Shown: positions 21,453 through 29,445, numbered from the stretch's first letter. The stretch: 36,437 nucleotides of DNA from Catenulispora sp. (GCA_013362315.1 JABFWL010000560.1:1-36437); one strand, 5' to 3'. Notes: generated from the letters alone by a model not told the origin. Numbers and translations are program-made.

Positions 21453-22778
21453 ATGCGGCGCGGAGCACGGTCGATCGTTGCGGGTATGGCCGGAGCCTGC
21501 GCCGCCGGACTGCTCTGGAGCGTGGTCGCCGCGCCCGGCGCGTTCGCGGCGCGCGGATCCGGCGCGCTGGCGCTGTCGCCGACGCACGGCGGCGCGCAGA
21601 CCGTCTTCACCGCGACCTTCCACCTGACCGGCAACGGTGGTCCCGGCGCCTGCCTGGGCGCGCAGGTCGGCTTCACCTTCGACAACCAGCCGGTGGGGGC
21701 CGCGCCGCTGGACGGGTCGTGCTCGGCGAGCGCCCAGATCCAGGTGCCGCTCGGCGCCACGCCCGGCGGGCACAAGGTGCACGCGGCGGTGACCAGCGGC
21801 GGCTCGTCCGCCGCCGCCAACGCCACGTTCACCGTCGACAACGGCGCCACCACGCCGACGTCCACGACGACCACCACCACGTCGGCCACCACCACGACGA
21901 CGACCAGCACCTCGACCGCGCCGCCGTCGTGGTCGAACTCCACCACCCCCTACGTGCCGTGGACCGCCCCGCCGTTCGCCAGCCAGCCGATCCCCACCTC
22001 GACCGGGCCGTGCGACACCTCCGGCCAGCACGCCACCGCCCCGGACAAGGGCTTCCTGCTGATACCGGCCTACTCCGCCGGGGCGCACCCGAAGGTGAAC
22101 GGCCCCACCCTGATCACCGAGCCGGCCAGCGGCGCCCTGCCGCTCACCGGCCTCGGCCCGGCCGGCATGGTCCCGCCGCTGCTCGGCGACGGCCGGCACC
22201 CGTATCAGTACCTGGAGTTGCTGCAGCCGATCGACGACAACGTCTCGCCGAAGCTGCGTCTGGCCGCCGCCGCCGGGGAGCCGTTCGGCTGCCTGCACGT
22301 GGAGTCCTTCGGCGGCCCGGGCAGCGGCTACGGCTACCTGTCCTACGCGCTGAAGGACGCGCTGGTGATCAGCGTGCAGGACAGCAACGCCGACGGCACC
22401 CCGTTCCAGCAGCCGCTGCCGACCGCCGCACCCTCGACCCCGGCCCCGGCCCCGGCCACCTCCGCACCGGCCAACGGCAAGCCCCCGGCGAGCCCGCCTC
22501 CGACGCCCGCGCCGAAGGCGAAGTTCGAGAAGGTGGTGCTCGGCTACACCTCCCTGGTGTGGGAGTACCAGGAGGCGGCCGGCGCCCAGGCGCCTATCCA
22601 CCGCGGCTCCGGCACCATCCAGCCGCCGGCTCCGTCCCCGCCGCTGTCGTACAGCAACCTGGTCTTCGCCTTCGGCGGCTTGGTGGCGGCGACCGTGGCG
22701 CTGATGTTCGCCTACCACTCGCGGCGGCGGGATCTGGCGCGACGGGCGCGGCGGCAGCGTGCTTCGCACGCGTCGTAG
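21453..22778 (+). CDS. Exported single-pass membrane protein with Thr-rich linker
   Basis: A 441-residue protein. It has a signal peptide (cleavage near AFA-A, residue 32), a beta-sandwich-like domain (about 35-128) with two Cys (ACLGAQ, SCSASA), a Thr/Ser linker (about 132-155), a central domain with two more Cys (GPCDTS, GCLHVES), a Pro/Ala linker (about 325-355), and a C-terminal helix (about 398-418) followed by an Arg-rich tail. The topology is outside domain, one helix, cytoplasmic basic stop. Thr-rich linkers of this kind are often O-mannosylated in actinomycetes. No named family. Only 26 bp separate it from the rhomboid stop, so they are likely co-transcribed. Confidence 0.78.
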   Translation: MRRGARSIVAGMAGACAAGLLWSVVAAPGAFAARGSGALALSPTHGGAQTVFTATFHLTGNGGPGACLGAQVGFTFDNQPVGAAPLDGSCSASAQIQVPLGATPGGHKVHAAVTSGGSSAAANATFTVDNGATTPTSTTTTTTSATTTTTTSTSTAPPSWSNSTTPYVPWTAPPFASQPIPTSTGPCDTSGQHATAPDKGFLLIPAYSAGAHPKVNGPTLITEPASGALPLTGLGPAGMVPPLLGDGRHPYQYLELLQPIDDNVSPKLRLAAAAGEPFGCLHVESFGGPGSGYGYLSYALKDALVISVQDSNADGTPFQQPLPTAAPSTPAPAPATSAPANGKPPASPPPTPAPKAKFEKVVLGYTSLVWEYQEAAGAQAPIHRGSGTIQPPAPSPPLSYSNLVFAFGGLVAATVALMFAYHSRRRDLARRARRQRASHAS

Positions 22779-22810
22779 TGCCTGGTGCGTAGGTCGTAGT
22801 GGGGCTCGTG

Positions 22811-22840
22811 AGCCGGGTCAGCCGGCTCAGCCGGCTCAGC
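22811..22840. repeat. 9-bp tandem repeat overlapping a stop codon
   Basis: AGCCGGGTC, AGCCGGCTC, AGCCGGCTC and a partial AGCC lie head to tail from 22811. The TGA of the isochorismatase-like gene (minus strand, 22836-22838) is inside the last full unit. The array lies between convergent genes. Confidence 0.8.
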
Positions 22841-23393
22841 CGAATGTGACGTCCTTCGTCTCGACCGTCCCCGCGGTACGCCCCGGCGCGTCCATGTACT
22901 TCCAGTACAGGTTGGTGTGCGCGATGACCAGATCCGGCGTCGGCGCGCCATAGGCGGACAGGTCCTCGGTGGTGTGCGCGTCGCCGACCAGCAGCGCGTC
23001 GTACCCGCGAGTGAAGGCGCCGTGCAGGGTGGAGCGCACACAGGCGTCGGTCTGGGCACCGGTCACCACCAGCGAGCCCACGCCGAGACCGGCGAGCACC
23101 GACTCCAGGACGGTGTCCTCGAACGAGTCCCCGTAGGCCTTCTGCACGACCGGCTCACCATCGCGCGGATCCAGCTCCGGCACGATCTTCCATGCCTCCT
23201 CGCCGCTGACCAGCTCCTCGCTGTTGTGCTGGACCCAGACGACCGGCACCCCCGCCTCCCGCGCCCTGCCCACCACCGTGCTGATGTTGCCAACGACCTC
23301 GTCCCGCTTGTGGCCGGCCGCGACCACGCCGTTCTGTACGTCGATGACCAGCAGCGCGATGCCCGGACGGTTCTCGAGAGTACTCATGTCCAC
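22836..23393 (-). CDS. Isochorismatase-family cysteine hydrolase
   Basis: A 185-residue hydrolase of the isochorismatase/nicotinamidase superfamily. The catalytic triad is Asp18 (LLVIDVQNG), Lys85 (VQKAYGDSF) and Cys118 (GAQTDACVRSTL), with the usual cis-peptide segment TGAQTD. Small amides or isochorismate-like ethers are normal substrates; which one applies here cannot be told. The start taken is GTG 23393, with ATG 23387 two codons later equally likely. It diverges from the AlkZ-like gene with 37 bp between. Confidence 0.88.
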   Translation of the reverse strand: MDMSTLENRPGIALLVIDVQNGVVAAGHKRDEVVGNISTVVGRAREAGVPVVWVQHNSEELVSGEEAWKIVPELDPRDGEPVVQKAYGDSFEDTVLESVLAGLGVGSLVVTGAQTDACVRSTLHGAFTRGYDALLVGDAHTTEDLSAYGAPTPDLVIAHTNLYWKYMDAPGRTAGTVETKDVTFG

Positions 23394-23430
23394 AAACTAA
23401 CCTGTCGGACCCTCAAGCCATCATGGTCGA

Positions 23431-24573
23431 ATGAGCGAGATCAAGGTGACCTGGGACCAGGCCAGCGCTCGCCGCCTCCAGCGGGCGGGGCTCGGGACGC
23501 CGCTGTCCGCGGACGTGGTGGCGACCGTCGCGGCGATGGCCGGTGCGCACGCACAGGTGATGTCGGCAGCCGAGGTCTCGATCGGGATGCGTACCGGCAG
23601 CGCAGTCGCCGACGATGTCCGGGACACGCTGTGGGTGTCGCAGGGCTTGGTGAAGACCTTCGGACCGCGGGGCACGGTCCACTTACTGCCCAGGGCCGAC
23701 CTGCCGGCCTGGCTCGGCGCGTTGTCGGCGCTGCCGGGCAACCCGAACCAGCACGCCGTCGGCGTCCGCCTCAGCGCCGAGCAGGAGTCGGCGGTCGTCG
23801 ACGCCGTCGGGGCGGCGCTGGCCGGCGGTGCCGCACTCACGGCCGACGAGCTCGACGAGGCGGTCACCGCCCGCTGCGGCGCCTGGGCCGGGGACCTGGT
23901 GATGCCCGCGTTCCAGGGTTTCTGGCCGCGCTGGCGGCAGGCGATCTCGGTGGCGGCGCACCGTGGCGCACTGAGCTACGGCCCGAACCGCGGCCGGAAG
24001 ACCACCTACACGAGCCCCGGCGCGGTGCCGCTGTCGGCGGAGGAAGGCCTCGGCTTCGTGGTGCGCTCGTATCTGACCGCTTATGGACCCGCCACTCCTG
24101 CCCACTTCGGCAAGTGGCTCGGCGGCACGACCGCTTGGGCCACGAAGGTGTTCGCCGACCTCGGCGACGCCGTGACGCCGGTGTCATTCGAGGGGATTCC
24201 GGCCTACGTCGCGAGCGGTGACACCGAGTTTCCGGAGCTACCTGCCCGCGGTGTGCGGCTGCTGCCGTACTTCGATGCCTACGCCGTCGCGGGCCAGCCC
24301 CGTGACCTGCTGTTCCCCGGCCGCGCGGCGGAGCGGGCGTTGAATCGCGGGCAGGCCGGCAACTTCCCGGTTCTGCTCGTGGACGGCGTGGTGGGAGGCG
24401 TCTGGCACCAGAAGAAGAGCGGTCGGAAGGTGACCGTCACTGTTGAGGCCTTGGAAGACCTTGAGGGCGATCGGCTTACTGAGCTTTATGCCCAGGTGGA
24501 CCGGCTCAGCGAGATCGTTGATGCGCGCGCGACGTTGGTTCTGGGAGAGGTGAGCGCCGACGCGCATGCCTGA
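23431..24573 (+). CDS. AlkZ-like winged-helix DNA glycosylase homologue
   Basis: A 380-residue protein of the HTH_42 (winged-helix DNA-binding, YcaQ/AlkZ) family. AlkZ enzymes unhook alkylated or crosslinked bases with a QxQ motif. At the matching place, in MAGAHAQVMSAAEVSIGMR, this protein has His40-Ala41-Gln42, an HxQ form that I believe has been described in AlkZ-like proteins. Other family marks are TLWVSQGLVKTFGPRGTVHLLP, PLLPYFDAY-like LLPYFDAYAVAG, and LLVDGVVGGVWH. ATG at 23431 has no ribosome-binding site. In producing organisms such proteins give self-resistance to genotoxins, but no biosynthetic cluster is present here, so a housekeeping repair role is more likely. Activity is inferred. 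Confidence 0.82.
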   Translation: MSEIKVTWDQASARRLQRAGLGTPLSADVVATVAAMAGAHAQVMSAAEVSIGMRTGSAVADDVRDTLWVSQGLVKTFGPRGTVHLLPRADLPAWLGALSALPGNPNQHAVGVRLSAEQESAVVDAVGAALAGGAALTADELDEAVTARCGAWAGDLVMPAFQGFWPRWRQAISVAAHRGALSYGPNRGRKTTYTSPGAVPLSAEEGLGFVVRSYLTAYGPATPAHFGKWLGGTTAWATKVFADLGDAVTPVSFEGIPAYVASGDTEFPELPARGVRLLPYFDAYAVAGQPRDLLFPGRAAERALNRGQAGNFPVLLVDGVVGGVWHQKKSGRKVTVTVEALEDLEGDRLTELYAQVDRLSEIVDARATLVLGEVSADAHA

Positions 24574-24586
24574 GGACGGTCCACCC

Positions 24587-26050
24587 CTACCTGAAGATCC
24601 CCGTATGCCCCAACGAATACCGCCCCGGCTGCGGATAAACCGCCAGCCCATGTGGGCCGTGCCCGACGTTGATCCGCGCCAGCAGTTTCCCGTCGAGTGT
24701 CGAGATCGCGTAGACCTCGGAGTCGTACCGCCCTGACAGCCACAGCACCTTGCCGTCCGCCGAGACTCCACCCATGTCCGGGGAGCCGCCGCCTGGCAGC
24801 TGCCACTTGCCGCGCGGCTTGCCGGTGCCGAAATCGAACAGCGTGATGGTGCCTTCGCCGCGGTTCGAGACGTACATCGTCTTCGAGTCGCGCGACACGT
24901 ACAGGCCGTGCGTCCCCCGGCCGGTCGGGATCAGGCCGGTCACCTTGAACGCCTCCCCGTCGACCGTCCACAGGCCGTTCGCCTCCATGTCGGCGACGTA
25001 GAACACCTTGCCGTCCGGCGAGATCTTCACGTCCTGCGGCATGGCGCCGCGCTGCGGCAGGTCGAGCGCGCCGAGCAGGGCACGGTTCTTCGTGTCGATC
25101 TTCAGCAGCTGACCGGAGAACTCGCAGGACACGATGAAGTAGGAGCCGTCGGGGGAGAAGTCCGCGTGGTTCACTCCCGAGCACGGAACCGGCAGCGTCT
25201 TCTGGACTGCCATGGTGTGCGGGTCGCGGAAGACCAGTTGCCTGTCCTTGCTCGCCATCACCACCGCTGAAGTGCCGTCCGGAGTGAAGTAGAGGTTGTA
25301 CGGATCGTGGACGTTCACCGGCGTCCCCGGCTTGCCGGTGAACGGGTCGATCGGAGTCAGGGTGTTGCCGAGGTCGTTGTTCACCCACAGCGTCTTCAGA
25401 TCCCAGGACGGCACCACGTGCTGCGGCTGCCGGCCCACTTTCAGCGTCTCGATGACGTGGTAGTCCGCCGGGTCGATGACCGTGACCGTGTCGCTCTCGG
25501 TGTTCGGCACGTAGACCCGCGGCAGAGCCGAGGCGATGACCGGCGACACCATCCCGGGGCGATCGAACGAGTACAGGTCGGAGGGGTCGTAGTCCGGCAT
25601 GCCCGGCAGGGCTGCGGGGTGCAGGGAGCCCGCGTCCTGCGGCGCGCCCGGTGCGGCTTGTGTCGGAGCGTTCGGGACAGCGCCGCTGGGACCGACGTTG
25701 GCACCCTGTGCACTGCTGGCATGCTCCATGCCACCCCCCATGCCCGGCATCCCTTGCATCCCGGGCATTCCCTGCATCCCCGCCGCGCCATCGGCAGTCG
25801 AACGGACCGGCCCGGAACCCTTGGCGGCCGGCGCGGCGTCGTCATGCCAGACGGCGCGGTCGGTGGCGAGCCACACGCCGCCGGCGACGACCCCGGTGGC
25901 GAAGAGCGTCACCGACAGCCGGCGCATGCGGCGCAGCCGGCGCGGCGAGGCCGCCGCCAGGGGCGTCGAACTCGCGCGGCGACCGTGCGCGGCGCCGGAG
26001 CCGGGCTTCGGGGGAGTGGACGGCGTGTCGTCGCCGTGGGTGGGCGTCAC
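24587..26050 (-). CDS. Membrane-anchored YVTN/YncE-type beta-propeller protein
   Basis: A 487-residue protein. It has a Ser/Pro-rich basic cytoplasmic start (1-45), one helix (about 46-63), an Ala/Gly/Met segment with GMQGMPGMQGMPGMGGGM at 91-108, and a seven-bladed-type propeller (about 165-480) with repeats such as VYVPNTESDTVTVID, MYVSNRGEGTITLFD and VLWLSGRYDSEVYAIS. The GTG start overlaps the stop of the CE4-like gene (GTGA), with GGAGC 9 nt upstream, so the two are translated together. Propellers of this type act as outside scaffolds or redox/metal-linked proteins. The Met-rich stretch could bind copper, which is speculation. The open frame beyond the GTG runs antiparallel to real coding of the neighbour and was not used. 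Confidence 0.85.
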   Translation of the reverse strand: MTPTHGDDTPSTPPKPGSGAAHGRRASSTPLAAASPRRLRRMRRLSVTLFATGVVAGGVWLATDRAVWHDDAAPAAKGSGPVRSTADGAAGMQGMPGMQGMPGMGGGMEHASSAQGANVGPSGAVPNAPTQAAPGAPQDAGSLHPAALPGMPDYDPSDLYSFDRPGMVSPVIASALPRVYVPNTESDTVTVIDPADYHVIETLKVGRQPQHVVPSWDLKTLWVNNDLGNTLTPIDPFTGKPGTPVNVHDPYNLYFTPDGTSAVVMASKDRQLVFRDPHTMAVQKTLPVPCSGVNHADFSPDGSYFIVSCEFSGQLLKIDTKNRALLGALDLPQRGAMPQDVKISPDGKVFYVADMEANGLWTVDGEAFKVTGLIPTGRGTHGLYVSRDSKTMYVSNRGEGTITLFDFGTGKPRGKWQLPGGGSPDMGGVSADGKVLWLSGRYDSEVYAISTLDGKLLARINVGHGPHGLAVYPQPGRYSLGHTGIFR

Positions 26051-26868
26051 GAAAACAGCTCCGATGCGGTGACGGCGGCCAGGCCGCGGGACTTCAGGCC
26101 GGCGAGGACCGCGGGCAGCGCGGCCACGGTGTCCGGGTGCCCCAGGTGCAGGGACACGACGGCGCCGGGGCGGACGGCGCGCAGCAGGCGCTCGGCGATC
26201 GTCGCGCTCGGCGGGTCCTGGTAGTCGAGCGGGTCGACGTCGTAGGACAACACCGTGCGATACCCGGCCCGGCGCGCCTGCTCGACCAGCATCGGATCGG
26301 CGTGCTGAGTCTGCGACGGCCGGAACCAGACACCGGGCGACCCGGTCAGCGTGCGCAGCCGGGCGGCGCAGGCCTCGATCTCGGCCAGCGCCGCGGCCGG
26401 GGCCAGGCGCGTGATGTCGACGTGGTTCTCGGTGTGGTTGCCGAGCTCGTGGCCGCCGTCCAGCACCCGCCGCGCCAGTCGCGGGTACTCGCCGAGCCAG
26501 CGGCCGACGGCCAGCACGGTCAGCCGCGCGTGGTCCGCCTCGGCTTCCTTCAGCAGTGCCTCGGCGAGCCGCGGGTCGCCGTCGCCGTGGAACGTCAGGG
26601 CCACCTGCGGACGGCCGGAGACCGCGTGGTCCACCTCGTCCGGCGGGGGTCCGGAGCGCCCGGCGGGGGGCGGATCGGCAGAGCCGGACTGCGCGGGACC
26701 TGAGACGGTCGCAGTGCCCGCAGTGCCCGCAGTGCCCGCGGCAGCCGCAGGGCTCCTGCTTGTCCCCCCACCGCCCTCCGAGCACGCCGCCAGACTTGCC
26801 GACGCGGCAGCCGTCCCCAGCACGGCCAGCCCCGCCCGCAGCGCGGTGCGTCGGTCCGGTGCGATCAC
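26047..26868 (-). CDS. CE4-like polysaccharide deacetylase lipoprotein with altered active site
   Basis: A 273-residue lipoprotein. Twin Arg (residues 6-7, DRRTAL) and a lipobox ending in Cys29 (LAAC) suggest Tat export and lipidation. A low-complexity linker (30-80) includes a GTA repeat. The NodB-like domain (about 85-270) has motif 1 as TFHGDGD (92-98) instead of TFDDG, a normal metal motif HTENH (145-149), and motif 3 as RPSQ (183-186) instead of RxPxG. The catalytic-base Asp is therefore replaced by His94. It may still bind metal and act on a cell-wall or other N-acetyl sugar. GTG at 26868 is the first start. It is coupled to the propeller gene by a 4-nt overlap. Confidence 0.85.
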   Translation of the reverse strand: MIAPDRRTALRAGLAVLGTAAASASLAACSEGGGGTSRSPAAAAGTAGTAGTATVSGPAQSGSADPPPAGRSGPPPDEVDHAVSGRPQVALTFHGDGDPRLAEALLKEAEADHARLTVLAVGRWLGEYPRLARRVLDGGHELGNHTENHVDITRLAPAAALAEIEACAARLRTLTGSPGVWFRPSQTQHADPMLVEQARRAGYRTVLSYDVDPLDYQDPPSATIAERLLRAVRPGAVVSLHLGHPDTVAALPAVLAGLKSRGLAAVTASELFS

Positions 26869-26971
26869 GGGCCACGATCCTAAGGAGCCGTCAGCCGTTT
26901 TCCGGTGATTGGTCCCCGTGCCGCCATAAGTGCGATCGCCGTTTCACCCGAACGGGAGCGGTCGGACCCTT

Positions 26972-27006
26972 GTAGCGCCTGCTACCGGCCGGTAGGTTTT
27001 TTGACA
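26972..27006 (+). promoter_or_regulatory. Overlapping hairpins, T-run and TTGACA upstream of membrane gene
   Basis: GTAGC (26972-26976) can pair with GCTAC (26981-26985), while CTACC (26982-26986) can instead pair with GGTAG (26991-26995). The second, CTACCGGCCGGTAG, is a perfect 14-bp palindrome followed by six Ts (26997-27002). TTGACA, an exact -35, is at 27001-27006. The site may be an intrinsic terminator/attenuator, a TACCG-N2-CGGTA operator, or a promoter; the readings overlap. T-runs are rare in this DNA. Confidence 0.45.
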
Positions 27007-27007
27007 C

Positions 27008-27030
27008 GCCGTCCAATGCCGTCCAATGCC
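27008..27030 (+). repeat. 10-bp direct repeats GCCGTCCAAT
   Basis: GCCGTCCAAT occurs at 27008-27017 and 27018-27027, and GCCGTC starts a third copy at 27028. A 10-bp step places copies on the same helix face. They sit just after the TTGACA and 38 bp before the next gene. They may be activator or repressor sites, or slippage products. Confidence 0.6.
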
Positions 27031-27065
27031 GTCTGCAAGCCCTCGTCACCTCACCGGGAGCCGCC

Positions 27066-27521
27066 GTGGGACGCAAGATATTGATCCTCGCCGGTGCTCT
27101 GGCCCTGGCCGCCGAAGCCCTCGGCATGCTGATCGTCACCGCCGCCTTCTACGGCTTCGCCTCCTTCGGCGACGGCGTCAGCTTCGGCCCGGCCTCCCCC
27201 GGCATCCTGCAGGTCGGCGCGATGGTGTTGTGCCTGAGCATCACCGTGGCCCTGTCCGGCGGGGCGCTGATCCTGACGCTGGCCGCCCTCGGCTTCGCCC
27301 TGAACAACTTCATGCAGGGCACGATGATGGCCATCGCGGCGCTGCAGCTGTTCACCACCATCGTCGTCACCGGCCTCACCGGCTGGACCCAGTTGCTCCT
27401 GCTCGGTGGAGTGTTCATCCTGCTGTCCGCCGCCCTCGCGATGGCGATGATCACGCCGCCCCCGCCGAAGCCGGAGCCCGGCCCGGTCGAGGGCGCGCCC
27501 TCGGCGCCGAAGCCGGCCTGA
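27066..27521 (+). CDS. Four-helix integral membrane protein
   Basis: A 151-residue protein with four predicted helices (about 4-28, 48-70, 75-97, 100-127) and a short Pro/Glu-rich cytoplasmic tail ([21 protein letters not shown]). GTG at 27066 follows GGGAG by 6 nt. It contains no motif I recognise. Such small proteins are frequent immediately upstream of maf in actinomycetes and probably lie in one transcription unit with it (34 bp gap), although maf also has its own -10 box. Confidence 0.8.
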   Translation: MGRKILILAGALALAAEALGMLIVTAAFYGFASFGDGVSFGPASPGILQVGAMVLCLSITVALSGGALILTLAALGFALNNFMQGTMMAIAALQLFTTIVVTGLTGWTQLLLLGGVFILLSAALAMAMITPPPPKPEPGPVEGAPSAPKPA

Positions 27522-27543
27522 GCCGCCGCCCCGGCGCTCCGGT

Positions 27544-27549
27544 TACAGT
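27544..27549 (+). promoter_or_regulatory. Candidate -10 box for leaderless maf
   Basis: TACAGT (TANNNT) ends 6 nt before ATG 27556, the spacing expected if transcription starts on the ATG. No ribosome-binding site is seen between them. Confidence 0.5.
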
Positions 27550-27555
27550 CGGGTC

Positions 27556-28191
27556 ATGCCCGCGACACTTCCGCCCCTCGTCCTCGCGTCCGCTTCCCCG
27601 GCCCGTCTGAGCCTGCTGCGCAACGCCGGCTTCGACCCGCGCGTCCTGGTCAGCGGCGTCGACGAGGACGCCATCGAAGCCGCCCTCGGCCCGCACGCGA
27701 TCCCCTCCGACGTGGCGCTGGAACTCGCCCGCGCCAAGGCGCGCGCCGTCGCCGCGCTGCCGGACAGCGAAGGCGCCCTCATCATCGGCTGCGACTCGAT
27801 CCTGGAGTTCGAGGGCCAGGCCCTGGGCAAGCCCGACGACGCCCAGGAGGCGGTGGCCCGCTGGTACGCGATGCGCGGCAAGTCCGGCCGCCTGCTCACC
27901 GGCCACTGGCTCGTCGACCGCACCACCGGCGGGGAAGTGGGCTCGGTGGCCACCACGGTGGTCCATTTCGGCGAGCCGAGCGACGAGGAGATCCTGGCCT
28001 ACGTGGCCACCGGCGAGCCGCTGCGGGTGGCCGGCGCCTTCACGATCGACGGCCTCGGCGGCGCGTTCGTCGCCGGGCTGGAGGGCGACCACTCCAACGT
28101 CATCGGCCTGTCGAAGCCGTTGCTGCGCAAGCTGATGGGCGACTTGGGTGTGAACTACACGGCGTACTGGAGTACGGCCGCACAGGGCTGA
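27556..28191 (+). CDS. maf: Maf nucleoside triphosphate pyrophosphatase
   Basis: A 211-residue Maf/HAM1-type enzyme that hydrolyses non-canonical or particular nucleotides (m7GTP, dTTP, UTP classes) to monophosphates and so keeps modified bases out of nucleic acids. Motifs are LASASPARL at 10-18, the D-E-D region VSGVDED, the GCDSIL metal/active-site segment (about 75-80), and the SNVIGL end motif. The SxR form SPAR rather than SPRR is a small variation. It is in the same position relative to the acyl-CoA carboxylase genes as in Streptomyces and M. tuberculosis. Confidence 0.93.
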   Translation: MPATLPPLVLASASPARLSLLRNAGFDPRVLVSGVDEDAIEAALGPHAIPSDVALELARAKARAVAALPDSEGALIIGCDSILEFEGQALGKPDDAQEAVARWYAMRGKSGRLLTGHWLVDRTTGGEVGSVATTVVHFGEPSDEEILAYVATGEPLRVAGAFTIDGLGGAFVAGLEGDHSNVIGLSKPLLRKLMGDLGVNYTAYWSTAAQG

Positions 28192-28211
28192 GAGCTACAA
28201 ACGCGAACGCA

Positions 28212-28243
28212 AAGAGCGGGAACCCTTCCGGGCTCCCGCTCTT
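28212..28243. terminator. Bidirectional terminator after maf
   Basis: AAGAGCGGGA (28212-28221) pairs with TCCCGCTCTT (28234-28243). After one mismatch, CCC-TTCC-GGG closes the loop. It stands between maf and the convergent lipoprotein gene. Confidence 0.85.
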
Positions 28244-28323
28244 GTGCTGATTCTCTTGTACTGAGTGCTGATCGGTCGCCGGCTGCTGAGGGCGGCCGGC
28301 CGTACCCGGACTACCGGACTAGC

Positions 28324-29445
28324 TCAGCTACCCGAACCCAGCGAGCTCAGCAGCTTCTGGACGTCGATGTTGGTCACGCCGTCGGGCGCGCTCACCTTGG
28401 CGGCGTCCTGGCTGAATTTCGCGTCCACCGGCAGGTGGCCGCCGCCGGTCTGGTCCTTCGGCAGGAACTGCGCCAGGTCCAGCTGCAGCTCGCTGATCTG
28501 GTTGTTCTTCAGCCACACGTCGAAGGTCACGACCTCGGAGTCCGGGACCGAGTTCAGCGACTCGCGGGCCTTGTCCAGGTCAGCCTTGGACTTGCCCGGG
28601 ATCGAGGCCATCGCCGGGCTCAGGGCGCCCAGGATGTCCTGGCCGATCACCTTGACCTTGCCGGAGACCTCGAGCTTGCCGCCGCCGAGGTCCTTGACCG
28701 TAGCGTCCTGGGTCAGCGCCTTCATCAGCGAGGTCTCCATGGAGGCCAGCATCTGGGTGTTCGGCGAGGCGGTGGTGGCCGCGCCGAGGTCGCCCCCGCC
28801 GAAGCTCTTCGCCATCTGCTCCAGGCCCTTGAGGTCCTGGGCGCTGACACCGACCCACTTGCCGGCCAGCAGGGCCCGCACCGGCGCCTGGAAGTCCGGC
28901 GGGATCTGGCCCATCGAGGCGTTCAGGTCGGCGGCGGACTTGCCGGACAGCTGGAGGATCTGCGGCACGTTCGCCTTCGCGTACAGGGCGCCGCCGACGC
29001 TGCGGACGTCGAAGTACTCGGTGCCGCCGGCGGTGACGCCGAGCTCCACGTTCGGGGTCTCGCCGGGCTTGAGGTCCTTGAGCGCCTTGTCGGAGCTGAC
29101 CGTGAACTTCACGACGACCCCGCCGTTGCCCAGCAGGGACTTGGCGATCGCCGCGTCCTGCTTGCTGGAGTCCTTGTTCATCGCGCCGATCATCGCGTCG
29201 TCCGGCTTCAGCGAGAGCTGGAAGGACTCGGCCTTGCCGCTGGAGATGTTCTTCACCGCGGCGGCCAGCGCGGCCGTCGGGGTCTTGCCGCCGCCGGAGT
29301 CCCCGCCGCTGCTGCCGCCGCTGCCGGTGGAGCCGGAGGACGAGCACGCGGTGAGCGCGAGGCCAGAGACGGCGCCGACGGCGATCGTCATCGTCAGGGC
29401 TCGAACCGGACGCTTTCCGGGTATGGACGTCGTTTGTACGGGCAT
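28324..29445 (-). CDS. Secreted lipoprotein of unknown function
   Basis: A 373-residue lipoprotein: basic start, hydrophobic segment, lipobox LALTAC with Cys34, then a Ser/Gly spacer (SSSGSTGSGGSSGGDSGGG). The mature domain (about 60-370) is rich in beta-prone and Lys/Asp segments, for example VVVKFTVSSDKALKDL, YFDVRSVGGALYAKANV and LEVSGKVKVIG. The alternation resembles LprG/LppX-type or LolA-like lipid-carrier folds, but I cannot confirm this by eye. ATG at 29445 is used because the signal peptide begins there and GGGGGG lies about 10 nt upstream; an earlier ATG at 29556 would add a non-signal segment. It lies downstream of accE on the same strand, 159 bp away, so it probably has its own promoter. 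Confidence 0.82.
   Translation of the reverse strand: MPVQTTSIPGKRPVRALTMTIAVGAVSGLALTACSSSGSTGSGGSSGGDSGGGKTPTAALAAAVKNISSGKAESFQLSLKPDDAMIGAMNKDSSKQDAAIAKSLLGNGGVVVKFTVSSDKALKDLKPGETPNVELGVTAGGTEYFDVRSVGGALYAKANVPQILQLSGKSAADLNASMGQIPPDFQAPVRALLAGKWVGVSAQDLKGLEQMAKSFGGGDLGAATTASPNTQMLASMETSLMKALTQDATVKDLGGGKLEVSGKVKVIGQDILGALSPAMASIPGKSKADLDKARESLNSVPDSEVVTFDVWLKNNQISELQLDLAQFLPKDQTGGGHLPVDAKFSQDAAKVSAPDGVTNIDVQKLLSSLGSGS

Noticed and set aside
21129-22769. A 546-residue minus-strand frame opposite the Thr-linker protein
   Set aside because: Its composition is Gly/Arg/Val-rich shadow, while the plus strand has a signal peptide, paired Cys and a membrane anchor.
24587-26875. One 762-residue fusion of the deacetylase region and the propeller
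   Set aside because: Upstream of GTG 26050 this frame is out of register with the CE4-like gene, which has its own signal peptide and motifs in another frame of the same strand. The upstream residues are Arg/Gly/Ala-rich noise.
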